Made by a program: the position numbers and the translations under genes | Assembly (NCBI GenBank): GCA_963921425.1 | Contig: OY992835.1 | Location: 15,562,001-15,626,000 of the forward strand | Origin: Dryas octopetala | Lineage: Eukaryota; Streptophyta; Magnoliopsida; Rosales; Rosaceae | Direction of reading: 5' to 3' | Length of the DNA: 64,000 nt | Part shown: positions 35,760 to 47,670 of the stretch, piece after piece | Layout of the letters: each line of letters starts with the position of its first letter | Position numbering within the stretch: the stretch's first letter is position 1 | Notes under the pieces: generated by a model | Told to the model about the DNA's origin: nothing | What the model saw: only the letters and a program-made list of their open reading frames with translations | The model's database searches: none

Positions 35760-37445
35760 CATGGCGCCAAAAAACTTGGGTTCCTTCATTTTAGGTCTAA
35801 ATTGACACCATTCCTTTATGCAATGGAGAAGATGAAGGATAAAATCAGACCCTCACATAAAAAAATCATGCAGATGACACCTTTCTGGGGTCTGTTTAAG
35901 GCATATAATGATGGATTAGTGTCGGAAAATTTATTTAGAAGTCCGATTTGGATGGTGTTTCTATAATAAGATGTTTTGACACTAAGAGGAAACAATTTGT
36001 TTTTGGACAAAATGCTGCAAGTCTAACTAGTAGTCACATTGCGGACCTGTTTGGATTACCGGCAGAAGGCAAGAAAATCCATTACAATCAGAGGAAGAAA
36101 AAGGATGATAAAGATTTTACAAAAAGACAGTTTAAGGGTGTGAAAAGGCTTTCAAAGAAACTGGTGGAGAATGCAATGTTAAAAGCTATGATGGGGAAGG
36201 AGAAAGAGCAAGAGGAAGACTTTGTACGCCTTGTTGCTCTTTATTTTTGTGTTACCCTTCTGTTCTGCAATACCGTTTGTTCGATATGTACGTAGAAGAC
36301 ATTGAAAAAATGTCAAAGTTATGCATGGGCCACTGCAGTAAAGGATTTCTTGGAGAACTCGCTTGTTAAACATGCCGGTAAACCAGAAACTGTTTGTGGT
36401 GACGTTATCGCACTTTTGGTAATAACATACGTGTCTCTTGAATTTTTTTAGGGGGGTGTATTCAATCCTGACTTTTAAAAACTTTTGTAGACTTTTTTTA
36501 AGTGACAAGACTTTTGTGGACTTCATAGACTTGTGATTCATATGTTCTCTAGATTCATATGTTCTAATTGTTTGATATATGGTTTATGCATCAGTTTTGG
36601 ACTTGTGAAGTAACCACACTTGTGCAACCAGTGAGCAGAATTAGACACCCAAATTCCTTAAATGGGACTTGCAAGAGCTGCATGTAAGGCTGCAGAATAT
36701 ATGTGTATATTGAGAGGATAGAGCTGAGTAATTGAAATACTATTATTTAGTTGATTTAGGATGTTGGATTAGTGTATGTTAATAATGATTTAATGTACCT
36801 GCGATGCATTAATGTCTTAGTAATTTCCTGTGATTTTGTTGTAGTACTAATCATGATGATATTGTGTGCTGATTGGACAATGACATTCTGTAAATGCAGG
36901 TGGCTAAACAGGTTGAATTTCATCAACCACAGATAACTAAAATTGAAAAAATGATCTATGAAGACAGTACTGAAGAGATTCCGAAGGTTGGCATGGCTCG
37001 CAAGCACTCCACTGCTGATTTCAATACCAGCAAAACTCGGGATCTTGTGGACACCCTACACGATCCTGAGAACGTACTCTAATTCGAGTGGTTCAGGCCT
37101 AGAAAAAAAGTTGAAAAAGAACATTGAACTCTTGAGGAAGGAACGGTATGAAAACCAATCTCTTGCAAAAGAGATTGAGAGATGAATGAAAAAGGAGTGT
37201 GAAGATGCGCATCTTCATGTAGCTGTCTTCAGTGATTTGTTGCAAACTGCTGAAAATGAGTTAGCTGATGTGGAAGCTTAAAACAACACACTGAAGCTGG
37301 AGATTCAGAAATTAAATGAGAATGCAAAGCAAAGTAGTGAAAGAATGGAAGGTTTTTCCCCCACACAACAATCGTACGTAATTAATGAAGAGGACAAAAT
37401 TAATGGCCATGAAACCATTGAGCCTTTCAGAATAAGTTTATGTTG
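35760..37445 (+). pseudogene. Decayed multi-exon gene, plant mobile-domain/coiled-coil type
   Basis: A degraded reading frame can be followed across frameshifts: MEKMKDKIRPSHKKIM and TPFWGLFKAYNDGLVSENLF (35820-35940), then DGVSIIRCFDTKRKQFVFGQ (35948-36290), YAWATAVKDFLENSLVKHAG (~36320-36400), VCGDVIALL spliced (intron 36419-36594, GT...AG) to FWTCEVTTLVQPVSRIRHPN, and a Lys/Glu-rich coiled coil interrupted by stops at 37183 and 37278. The layout resembles the DUF1985/aminotransferase-like mobile-domain proteins found in plant transposons, but the family call is tentative. At least two frameshifts and two stops make it non-functional. Confidence 0.55.
36451..36560 (+). mobile_element. Terminal fragment of the GGGGTGTATTCAA TIR family
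   Basis: GGGGGGTGTATTCAATCCTG followed by ACTTTTAAAAACTTTTGTAG matches the end and subterminal repeats of the element at 32180. It lies inside the intron of the decayed gene. The other end is not recognised. Confidence 0.6.
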
Positions 37446-37508
37446 ACAAGAGGAAGAAAAAGGTGACACGAGGCCGCATGCATGTATGCACGGTGTTTGA
37501 AGAATAAA

Positions 37509-38043
37509 GACCTTCTTTATGCCGTTCGTGCTCCCCCCGGGATCACTCTCTCTCCCTTAGGATTTTACAAAGAGTTTTTTCTTAGTGTTCCTTACAGTTA
37601 GAAACATTCTTTCTGGAAGGAACAGGGCTTGCGGAGGAGTACCCCCTGCGCCCCCCTGTCCCCAGTGTCCATTAAAGATTGAAGTATACCGTTCGACTCC
37701 TTTCGAGGGAGTCTCACTCTCTTTCAGCTTTTTCTTCAAGTTCAAATTGCATAAGTGACCAGTGAACCTGCATGATGCTTATTAGTTCCGGACGTTTAAT
37801 CGCGTTGGCGATCAACTCACGGAACCCCAGATTGCAGACAAGACGGCACTGGTTACTCTATGGCTGGTTAACGGATTCGCGAGGGCTACTTTTAGCTTGG
37901 GGTAAATTGGAAACTACTTGTTTACGTTACTATCCATAGAGTGTTCGAGTTGATTGTAGGACGGGGAGTGGTGACCCCTATAAGCCTCTTTCACTCAACT
38001 GCTACACTATACTCGACGGTGGCTCCATACGGTGGGATTTTCC
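37509..38043 (+). repeat. Direct repeat R1 of the organelle-like insert
   Basis: About 535 bp, beginning GACCTTCTTTATGCCGTTCG and ending GGGATTTTCC. It differs from R2 at roughly nine positions plus small indels in G/C runs. Confidence 0.92.
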
Positions 38044-38656
38044 CAGGGAGTCAGTGGAACGCGGATAATAGAAAAAAATTCAAATTCTGCTGGCTCCCAC
38101 CGGAGGTGAACCAGAAGAGGCAGACAACCCTCGTTATCAAACGGATGCTAGATGGCTCAGCTGGAGGCTACAGAAGCCTTATAAGATATCGTTAGCTTCT
38201 CCTTAAGAGAGTCCTCAGGGGATAATAGAAGGGCTCAAAACGTTAGTTTAAGGAGCCTAAGGTATCTCCCTATTTGAGTGCTTTTAAGAAGGGGCCTTCG
38301 GCCTATAGTCTTTAGCAGCCCTTTAGGGTTATTCCTTAGGTTAACTACTTAGAGTAACATCTATGAACTACATTTATTATAGTAAGGTCGGCTCTTATTC
38401 CATTCCTTATCGGAATGGCGAGCCGGGTAAACAACCAATGGTTTTGACATTGCATTCAAGGTTTTCTGAAGGAAGCGAAGCCCTTATGAATATGAGGGCA
38501 ATACACATTGAGTCATTCGGTCACTCCCTCGTATACGCTCTCCCTAGCGCTTTTTGGGCGTACGGGAGAGCTCTATGAGTCCATTCCCTCACTCCAACTC
38601 GAGAGACAACTCAAATGACAATCCAGTGGCTATTTATTTTAGTCTTTCTAGTAAGA

Positions 38657-39190
38657 GACCTTCTTTATGCCGTTCGTGCTCCCCCCGGGATCACTCTCTC
38701 TCCCTTAGGATTTTACAAAGAGTTTTTTCTTAGTGTTCCTTACAGTTAGCAACATTCTTTCTGGAAGGAACAGGGCTTGCGAGGGAGTACCCCCTGCGCC
38801 CCCTGTCCCCAGTGTCCATTAAAGATTGAAGTATACCGTTCGACTCCTTTCGAGGGAGTCTCACTCTCTTTCAGCTTTTTCTTCAAGTTCAAATTGCATA
38901 AGTGACCAGTGAACCTGCATGGTGCTTATTAGTTCCGGACGTTTAATCGCGTTGGCGATCAACTCACGGAACCCCAGATTGCAGACAAGACGGCACTGGT
39001 TACTCTATGGCCGGTTAACGGATTCGCGAGGGCTACTTTTAGCTTGGGGTAAATTGGAAACTACCTGTTTACGTTACTATCCATAGAGTGTTCGAGTTGA
39101 TTGTAGGACGGGGAGTGGTGACCCCTATAAGCCTCTTTCACTCAACTGCTACACTATACTCGACGGTGGCTCTATACAGTGGGATTTTCC
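38657..39190 (+). repeat. Direct repeat R2 of the organelle-like insert
   Basis: Second copy, starting GACCTTCTTTATGCCG and ending exactly where sequence similarity to the insert stops and nuclear ANK-E upstream DNA begins (GGGATTTTCC|TAAAACCA). Confidence 0.92.
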
Positions 39191-39622
39191 TAAAACCATT
39201 TGTACCACGTTTATTGATCACATTATTAATCACGTACACCTTCTTATGTGTCAATAAATCCGGTACACAGCATTGGTGTATGTAAAGTGGTGGGGTGGGG
39301 ATCATTTGTGAGAAAGCAGTACATAAAATTCTCAGCAATTTCTTTGGTGTTTCTTGAAACATCCTAATTCTATAAAGTACTTTACCGGAAAGTGGTCCGT
39401 GTTGACCAGGGAAGTGACTTGATGTTTTACTTTGTTGGTATTGAACTATAAAACAAATTAAGTAGACCGAAGACCTTGACTTTATCATCCTTGAGGACTA
39501 GAAGTCTTCCTTCTGTATCAGCTTTTTAAAGGATTCAAATATGTATAAATTTGCTCTTATCCATGACTTATGTGCACAATTGGTCCTGAGACACATATTC
39601 TAACTAAAAATTTCTTGAAGAA
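39191..39622. promoter_or_regulatory. ANK-E upstream region with TATA box at 39544
   Basis: TATAAAT at 39544-39550 lies 79 bp before the ANK-E ATG. The block from 39285 (TGGGGTGGGGATCATTTGTG, then GAGAAAGCA) recurs in diverged form at 43080 and 45440, before ANK-F and ANK-H, so the promoter was duplicated with the genes. Confidence 0.6.
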
Positions 39623-41849
39623 ATGGATCCAAGGCTTGTTGAGGCAATTGCAGGAAATGACAAACAGACTTTCATCGATTTGGTTCAAAACAATGAAGGA
39701 TTTCTCATTCAAAAAACTGATGTATCAATAAACTCAGTGTTACACCTTGCTGCAAGGTTCGGAGACGTTGAGCTGGTCTCTGAAATCATTATGCTGTGTC
39801 CTCACTTGGTTGTAGTTGGGAACATTAGGGGAGAAACTCCACTACATGAAGCTTGTCGCCAAGGGAATGCCAATGTTGTAATGCTGCTGTTAGAGGCCAA
39901 TCCCTGGGTGGCTTGTATGCTCAACTGTAAAAAACAAAGTGCTTTCTTCATAGCTTGCAGTTTTGGGCATGTTGATGTGGTGAAGTACATTGCAGACCAA
40001 CCATGGGTACTAGATTTTGAAGAACATGGGGTTCTGAGTCCTCTTCATGTGTCTATATCAGAAGGCCATGATGGTAAGTTGAAGAGGTTGATTCATTCTC
40101 TAATAGTTTAAGAATAAGTGTCATAACATGAACTCATATTTGAACTAATTAATGTTGCAGATATTGTTAAGACAATTCTGAAAGCACGCCCAAGGTTTGC
40201 TTGGAAGGCTGACAGCGATGGGGTTTTACCATTGCATTTGGCTTGCTGCAAAGGTCACTTTGAGATAACAAGAACACTCTTAATGATTGATCCAAACTTT
40301 GCTCTTGAATTTAATCGTAACCATTACACACCATTACACTTGGCGGCAATGGATGGTCAAATCCGAATCCTTGAGGAACTTTTGTCATGCTCTCCAAAAT
40401 CTATAGAACTTCTTACAGGAGAGGGAGAAACGGTGTTTCATGTTGCTGTCAGATTCAACAGAGACCGTGTGTTTACCACTCTGCTGGCACGAATTTCCAC
40501 CAGCACCAGTCTCCTCAACCAGCCTGACAAACATGGTAACACGATCTTACATCTTGCTGTCTCTACAGGGAACATGAGAGTGAGTTGCCTATTTTACTCT
40601 ACACTTGATATACATTGTTGATTTATTCTCTAATAGTTTTAGTTTTGGGGTCGAGTATTCGTCTAACAATGTCTTAGCTTGTTCAACTCTGTATTATCTC
40701 ACTATGTCAAAATTTTAGTTTGCAGAATACATCATCGAAAACACGAGAGTGGATATCAATGGTAGGAACCATAGAGGTCAAACAGCCGTTGACATCCTAG
40801 ACCAGCGAAGAAGCACGATGGAAACCCATCATATTAGAAACCTGTTGAAGAACTTTGGAGGCAAGACAAGCACTGACATGGTGTCTCTCATTCCGGAGAC
40901 TGATGAGATATATTCGGAGACTACAGCATCAGAAAGTCCCAGAGTTACACTTGAACAAGAGTTTGAAAGGCTTTTTGAATGTTATCCTTGTCCTGGAACT
41001 CCTGGAAGTGAATATGATTCGGAAATTGGTATGGGCCATATGGCTAGAAACAACCAACCACTGGAAGACTTCACTACAGTTCAAGCAAATGGTAATCCCA
41101 GTCATCAAGTTGTGATAAACTCTGATAATTATTCGATAGATTGGCTTTCTAGACCGGATTCTTCGAGAACAAGAATGAGCTCCCCAGCCAATTTGCATCA
41201 ACATGAGGTTGTGAACCAAAGAGGCCAAAAAGAAATAAGTCAAATCAGGGAATATGAGATATACAGAGAGGCACTGCAAAATACCCGGAACACAATCACA
41301 CTAGTTGCCATTTTGATTGCATCAGTTACTTTTACTGCTGGCATAAACCCTCCTGGTGGTGTTTACCAAGATGGAACACTAAAAGGGCAGTCAACAGTTG
41401 GCAGCACAACGGCTTTCAAGGTCTTTGCAATAAGCAACACCGCCGCATTGTTCATATCTATGTGCATTGTCATTGTCTTGGTGAGTATCATTCCCTTCCA
41501 GCGAAAACCACTGATGAAGCTACTGGTGGTTGCTCACAAAGTCATGTGGGTGGCGGTGTCACTCATGGCCACGGCTTACATTGCAGCCACATGGGTGGTC
41601 ATGCCACATACTGAAGGAACAAATTGGACCCTTGAGGCTCTGATAGCTGTCTGTGCAGGGACTATGGGATCTGTTTTCTTATTTCTTGGTGTCACATTGA
41701 CTAGACACTGGTTGATGAAATTAAAGTGGAAGAAAGAGAGAGGTTTAAAAGGAGACGCAGATCATTCTGTTACCAAAGGCAACACCTTGTCACTATCCAC
41801 CAACTCCGATACTTGCAGTTTTAGAAAAGTAGGATATCGTGCGTACTGA
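39623..41849 (+). CDS. ANK-E: ankyrin-repeat/PGG-domain membrane protein, second subclade
   Basis: Exons 39623-40073, 40161-40579 and 40719-41849 give 666 residues (intron phases 1 and 0 as in ANK-A to ANK-D). The start [17 protein letters not shown] is clear. Ankyrin repeats cover ~25-290. The linker contains [15 protein letters not shown], a unit repeated in ANK-H. The PGG domain ([18 protein letters not shown]) starts at ~478 with four TM segments, the second ending SIIPFQRKP. The tail [20 protein letters not shown] differs from the first subclade but keeps NSDxxS...GYxxY. Intact by eye, and the only clearly intact member of this subclade here. Confidence 0.92.
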
Positions 41850-43367
41850 ACAATTTCTTTGGGGATCGGTGAGGAGAAATTGTGTTCACTCATGAGAAGA
41901 TGAAGATAGAATCAATGTGAAGTTCACTGATCAGTGACTAATTCAATGTTCGATTCCCTTTTAGCATATTCTTTTGCTAGACTCCATTTCATTTCTGTAT
42001 GTTTCAATCATTTGCATGTGTCCCAATAAGATTTTATTTGAAATAATAAGACTCAAATATATAAGAAATAAAAGGTGAAGAAAATAGTTGAAATCCTTGA
42101 GAACACAACAAAAGTTTCTTCCACCAAACTTGGTTTTACTCTGCAGTGCCATATGATTACCAGAAGGCAAAATCTTGACCAAATTAAACCCCCTGTCGTT
42201 TGTACTAGAAAGCAAAAAAATGTCATTAGATAAAAGCAGATCTCTAGAGGACTGAAACGTAAGCATCAAACAAAACAGCATAAGACCAAAAAGGTAACCA
42301 AGAGGCTGTTGCTTTGGGATAAGTTTATGACGTCAAGAGGAAGAAAAATGTAACCAAGAGGCTGCATGCATGTATGCCTGGTGTTTGAGGAATAAAACAC
42401 TGTCGCTGCCACCACCACCGCCATCATCTATCACCAACACCGCATATTTAAACTTAATCATGCTTTCAATAGGGTAGTTATATAAGAAATGTTACCAATT
42501 TTCGAACTTCAAATCCATCAAGCCTTAATCAAAATTCCAAATACTTTTTGAAACTTTCTGTTCCAAACCTTGGGAATGACTTCATGGTTTGATATCTTAC
42601 ATGTTGGTATTCCAGCCTTAGGACACGATGGCATAAAGAAAGGACGCATGAAGTCATGAACTATTAGGCCCGGCCAAGACTTTTGACTTTCTCATCCTTA
42701 ACAGTCCTTTTCTTTTCCAGGTAGCTGTAGCTGATTTTTTAATACGTACATATTATTTTCTCTTCCATTGAAAAGCTTGTCTCCAGGAATGCCATATATT
42801 ATATTTATACATGAGACTAATCATAGGGAATTCCAAAAATTCCAGTACGTTCCCTTGGGTTTTGCCTTAAATATCATATTTTCCACCCAATCAAAATCAT
42901 TTTGCTTATTTTTTTAATTTGTTTGTGTGTAAAAATAATCCTACGAACCAAGTTGGTTGTTGGTCTAGTGGTTTTGCCAACTAGCTATGTGTTTAGTGAT
43001 ATTTCTCTTCACAATACTGGGCCTCAAATTCAAATAAAAAGTGTGAAGCATGTACAGCTACATGGTGTGGAAGGGTTAGGTAGGGTAGGGTGAATTTGAG
43101 ACAGATTTCTGAGAAAGCAATACATTTCTCACCAATCTCTTCTGGAAAGTGTACTTGAAATAATATTGTAATCCTAGAAAGTAATTTAAATTACATGGTA
43201 AGAGAGGAAATTTCTATGTGTACAATCCGATAGAGTGGCTCTTGGGTCACAATCATATTCAATGAAGTACATGGTACGTAAGAGATAACACAGGACAAAG
43301 AACATGCCTGCTGCAAATGCTGAAAAGTTAATTCCTTTGATCCTTGAAGAAGCTTAAGATGTTGACA
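41850..43367. other. Intergenic region after ANK-E; contains a small duplicate of the decayed gene's tail
   Basis: No gene is supported. ~42315-42395 (AAGAGGAAGAAAAATGTAAC, then GCATGCATGTATGCCTGGTG) is a diverged copy of 37436-37507, the sequence immediately left of the organelle-like insert. From ~42560 on, blocks match the upstream regions of ANK-E and ANK-H, ending in the promoter-like flank of ANK-F. Confidence 0.5.
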
Positions 43368-43372
43368 TGCAG

Positions 43373-43784
43373 TGACGCAGCGTAACACGCAATTAAGATA
43401 TATTAGGGAAAATCAGCGTTAATCCCTAAGAAAGAATCTGGAATCCACCAGAAAAATGAGAGAAATCTCAAGGTTTTCTGATTGAAAATAATAAAATTGA
43501 AAATTACAAACAGCCAAAAGGTTGTTTAAATAAGTTTAGAACCCTAAACGTTCGAAATTCAAAACGGAAATAAAAAATGGAAATAAAGTGCAATTTAGGA
43601 AACTTATTCAAAAACACTAAATTGCTTATTTGAAGCCCTAAACGAAGGAATTTGTCTCGTCGTTCCCTTCGAATCGGTATATCATGGGCCCATTTCTGAC
43701 ACTGGGCCGGGCTGAAGCTTATTTCTTTTCTTGGGCTTCTGGCAGTCGAGTTGTTGCATGAACCCTGCCATTTGTTCTGCATCA
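43373..43784. mobile_element. Solo LTR, 412 bp, with 5-bp target duplication
   Basis: Starts TGACGCAGCG and ends TTCTGCATCA, so it has TG...CA termini with a short inverted TGAYGCAG end. It is flanked by TGCAG on both sides (43368-43372 and 43785-43789). The related flank of ANK-H (~45705) runs GATGTTGTAGCCTGAATAAA without the insertion. No internal retrotransposon sequence remains, as after LTR-LTR recombination. Orientation unresolved. Confidence 0.65.
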
Positions 43785-43837
43785 TGCAGCCTGAGTAAAA
43801 TATTGCACCAACCAATGATTACAGAATTGATATGGCC

Positions 43838-44440
43838 GACAACCAACCAATTTAAGACTTGACTAAGGTACAAGCCAATTTGCTTCAGCCCAAGCTTGTG
43901 AACCAAAGACGCCAGAAAGGAATAAGTTCAATTAGGCAATATGAGATATACAGAGAGGCGCTACAAAATACCAGGAACACAATCACACTAGTTGCCATAT
44001 TGATTGCCTCAGTTACTTTTACTGCTGGCATAAACCCTCCTGGTGGTGTCTACCAGGATGGACCACTAAAAGGACAGTCAACCATTGTCAGAACTACTGC
44101 TTTCAAGATCTTTACAATATGCAACACGGCCGCATTGTTCATATCTATGTGCATTGTCATTGTCTTAGTCAGCATCATTCCCTTCCGGCGAAAACCACTG
44201 ATGAAGCTACTGGTGGTTGCTCACAAAGTCATGTGGGTGGCAGTGTCACTCATGGCCACGGCTTACATTGCAGCCACATGGGTGATCATGCCATGCACAC
44301 AATGAAGGAACAAATTGGACCCATGAGGTTGTGATATCTGTCTCTGCAGGGACTATGGGATCTGCTTTTTTGTTTCTTGGTGTCACATTGACTAGGCACT
44401 GGTTGTTGAAATTAAAGTGGAGGAAAGAGAGAGAGGTAAA
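43838..44440 (+). pseudogene. ANK-F: truncated ANK/PGG pseudogene
   Basis: Contains only the end of the linker and the PGG domain of an ANK-E/ANK-H type gene; exons 1 and 2 are deleted and the promoter-like flank joins directly to exon 3 sequence (ACCAACCAATTTAAGACTTG). The frame reads [20 protein letters not shown] and [15 protein letters not shown], but after the third TM segment a ~4-nt net insertion (ATGCCATGCACACAATG against ATGCCACATACTG) shifts it to a stop at 44303-44305. Homology continues out of frame to ~44440 (TTTCTTGGTGTCACATTGAC). Confidence 0.88.
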
Positions 44441-44642
44441 AGTGCAGATGAAAGAGCTGAGAAAACATCTCAAAAACAAGCAGAGGAGGGAGAAGAGGTA
44501 AAACTCAGCATAACTCATATCATGTTGAAATATTACTAGACTTAGCCCCCATGCCTTCTGTCATGAACAGAAAACAAATGTTATTGAGTAAAAGCATATC
44601 TCTAGAGGAATGAAATCGAACATAAACATCCCAAGGCCAAAA

Positions 44643-44720
44643 ACAACCATGGGTACTAGATTTTGAAGAAGACGGGTTTTGAGTCTTCTTCATATTTTAC
44701 AGAAGGCCATGCTGGTAATA
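44643..44720 (+). pseudogene. ANK-G: end of a first exon left from a lost ANK gene
   Basis: AACCATGGGTACTAGATTTT, followed by AGAAGGCCATGCTGGTAATA, is the 3' end of exon 1 plus its donor as in ANK-E (40000-40075). A 1-nt frameshift is visible (GACGGGTTTTGAG against CATGGGGTTCTGAG). Only ~75 bp remain. Confidence 0.8.
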
Positions 44721-45940
44721 TGAGAGGTTCATTCTCTATGCATCTATAATGCAATATTGACACAATATGAGACTAATGGTGATTTGAACGTTGCTGTTTT
44801 CTTGGGTTGTACGTTTCAAATTCATTTTTTTCAACCGACCAAAGAAGAATTCATATTTTCCAACCAATCAAAATCACACATTTATTTTTTATTTCTTTTT
44901 TTGGTAAAATACTAAAATTGATCTGCTGAACCAAGTCAAGCTGACACAGAATAAAAAGTGTGAAGCGTGTACCGTGTACAGCTAGATACTAGCATTTTGT
45001 AATGGGAAACGCGGTTGTAATATCTGAACATTTCTTAATTATATAGTATGTTTCATTATCAGATACGACATAACATAATTATACATTTAAAAATGTTGTT
45101 CATAAGTTGGTCATCCATACAATGTCAACAATTATCACTACAGTATTTTCTAACCCCAAATTTGAGCCTTTTAAAAACATTTAGCCAGCCTATTTTCTAA
45201 CCATCAACTCAAACCGCCCTCAAGTAGTACTCGAAACTCTTGGAGTAATGTTTAAATCCCATTGCGTAGAGCTTGAAAGGGGGTTCGAGCACTAATAAGT
45301 TTTTAAAACAATTATAATGCTCAAACTGCGCTCTAATGATTAATTTTAAAAACTCTAAAAAAAAGTGATAAAATAAAGTCTTTAATAGAACAAAAAAATA
45401 GTTTTTAAAACTTCTCATACTTAATTTACTCTCACATGGTGTGCAGAAGGGTAGGGTAGGGTGAAGCATTGGAATTTTAGAATGATTTTTCTCACCAATT
45501 TCTTAGGTGCGTGTTAATCTTGAAAGTCTACTTAAAAGGATATACTAATTGTTGAAATTATTTTACACGAAATTTGTCCGTGTACAATCCATATGGAGTG
45601 GGAAGGATTTCATATTTCAGTAACGAGTCAATATCAACTCCATATTGACATAATTACACAGGATTGTTGATACTTCTGCTAGCTCCTTGAAAATGCATAA
45701 GATGTTGTAGCCTGAATAAACTATTGTACGAGCTAGTCAACTATGCATGACATCAAGAATAACAATGATACAACTACAAAGAGACAGAGCACATTGACTT
45801 CTTTATCCTTGAATACTTGTTATTCCTTTCTGTAGCAGAATTTTGAAGCATTTTAGACTATAAATATGACCTAGCCTCCTGTTGTGCAACACATTCCTCA
45901 CCTAAACTTACCCTTATAGAAAGTTTAAGAGTTTGAGGAA
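44721..45940. promoter_or_regulatory. ANK-H upstream region with TATA box at 45859
   Basis: TATAAATAT at 45859-45867 lies 82 bp before the ANK-H ATG. The region 45440-45740 is a diverged copy of the ANK-F upstream flank (GTGTACAATCC, TAGCCTGAATAAACTATTG). No other feature is supported. Confidence 0.55.
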
Positions 45941-47337
45941 ATGGATCCACAGCTTTTTGAGTCAATTGAAGAAAATAACAAACAGACTTTCTTGGATTTG
46001 GTTCAAAAAAATGAAGGATTTCTCATTCAAACAACAGGTGAATCAAAAAACTCAGTGTTGCACCTTGCTGCAAGGTTCGGGCACGTTGAGCTGGTCTCCG
46101 AAATCATTAAGCTGTTTCCCGACTTGGTTTCATTTGGGAACAGTAGGGAAGAAACTCCCTTACATGAAGCTTGTCGCCAATGGAAAGGCAACGTTGTAAT
46201 GCTACTGTTAGAGACCAATCCATGGGTGGCTTGTATGCTTAACTGTGAAAGACAAACTGCTTTCTTCATAGCTTGCAGTTATGGGCATGCTGATGTGGTG
46301 AAGCTCTTCACAAACCAATCATGGGCACTAGATTTTGAAGAAGATGCTATGTTGAGTCCTCTTCATGCATCTATATCAGAAGGCCATGTTGGTAAGCTGA
46401 GGTTCTGCATTACAAATTGTTTGATGAGTGTCCTAATGAACATGAACTTATATTTTGAAGTACTATTGTTGCAGATATTGTTAGTGAAATTCTGAATGCA
46501 AGACCAAGGTTTTCTCGGAAGGCTGACAGCATGGGGATTTTACCATTGCATTTGGCTTGTGACAACGGACACTTAGAGATAACAAGAATGCTCTTACAGC
46601 TTGATCCAAGACTCGCTCTTGAATTTAATCATTCTGGTTACACACCATTGCACTTGGCAGCAATGAATGGTCATGTCCAAATCCTTGAGGAACTTTTTTC
46701 GAGCTCTCCCAAATCTTTAGAACTTCTCACCGGGGAGGGAGAAACAGTGTTTCATCTTGCTGTAAGATTCAAGAGAGAAAGTGCCTTTATCTCTCTGGCA
46801 GAGAATTTCGACAGCACCAGGCTCCTCCACCAACCAGACAAACATGGTAACACGGTCTTACATCTCGCTGTCTCTACAAAGAGCTTCAAAGTAAGTTTCT
46901 CCCTCAAAAAAACTAAAAGGAAAAAATAGCTCCAATTGGACTATTCTATTTACTTGTTATAGCTTCCCTTGAGGAGCAACTTTATCATTAAGAAGTGAGG
47001 AAAACATAGCAATATTGTTTCCTAGTTCAAATAAGTGGTCAGTCATAGATTCTTCAACTCCGAATGATCCTTCACCATGTGTAAATTTCAGTTAGCAGAG
47101 TACATCATCAACAAAATGACAGTGGATATCAATGCTATGAACCAAAGACGTCAAACAGCCTATGACATCCTGAACCGGCATGCCATCCTGAACCAGAAAA
47201 GTGCCACCTCGGATATCCAGCAAGTTAGAGACATGTTGAAGAGTTTTGGTGGCAAAACATCACAAGAATTAGAAAATCCTAACAAATTCAAGTCACATCA
47301 AAGTGAATATGATTGTGAAATTGGTATGGTCAACAAC

Positions 47338-47670
47338 CAACCACTGAAAGACTTCACTACAGTACAAGCAAATGGTAATCCCAGTCATGAAGTTGCGATA
47401 AACTCTGATAATCAAATAGACAACACTTTTGTACCACCAGAAAATTTTCATCATCCCAAGCTTGTGAACTCCGCTAACCAACCAATGGAAGACTTCACTA
47501 CGGTACAAGCTAATAGTAATCCCAGTCATAAAGTTGATATAAACTCCAATCATCAGATAGATAACACTTTTGTACCACCTGCCAATTTTGGTCATCCCAA
47601 GCCTGTGAACTCCAATAATCAGATAGACAACACTTTTTTACCACCAGCCAATCCTCATCCTAAGCTTGTG
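47338..47670 (+). repeat. 141-bp linker repeat in ANK-H
   Basis: Units start at 47338 (CAACCACTGAAAGACTTCAC) and 47479 (CAACCAATGGAAGACTTCAC), with a partial third at ~47610 (AATCAGATAGACAACACTTT). Each encodes ~47 residues and keeps the frame. ANK-E has one related copy of the first part. Confidence 0.85.

Larger units (their letters stand above)
37509..39190. other. Organelle-like (probably mitochondrial) insert, 1.5 copies of a ~1,148-bp unit
   Basis: Base composition changes abruptly: GC is near one half and the long A/T runs of the surroundings are missing. The insert is R-U-R, with R1 37509-38043 and R2 38657-39190 being ~98% identical direct repeats and U 38044-38656 unique. The period is ~1,148 bp. 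It interrupts nuclear sequence: the left flank (GCATGCATGTATGCACGGTG...) has a partner at ~42365, and the right flank is the ANK-E upstream region. Mitochondrial origin is inferred from composition and style (frequent CTTCGGCC-like and TTCGAGGGAGTC motifs); I do not recognise a specific gene. No TG...CA ends or target duplication were seen, so I do not call it an LTR element. Confidence 0.55.

Noticed and set aside
37509-39190. Interpretation as a small LTR retrotransposon (two ~535-bp direct repeats)
   Set aside because: The repeats lack TG...CA ends, no target-site duplication or primer-binding site was seen, and the composition is organelle-like.
43504-43815. Minus-strand 103-codon ORF as a gene
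   Set aside because: It lies almost entirely within the solo LTR and has no recognisable domain.
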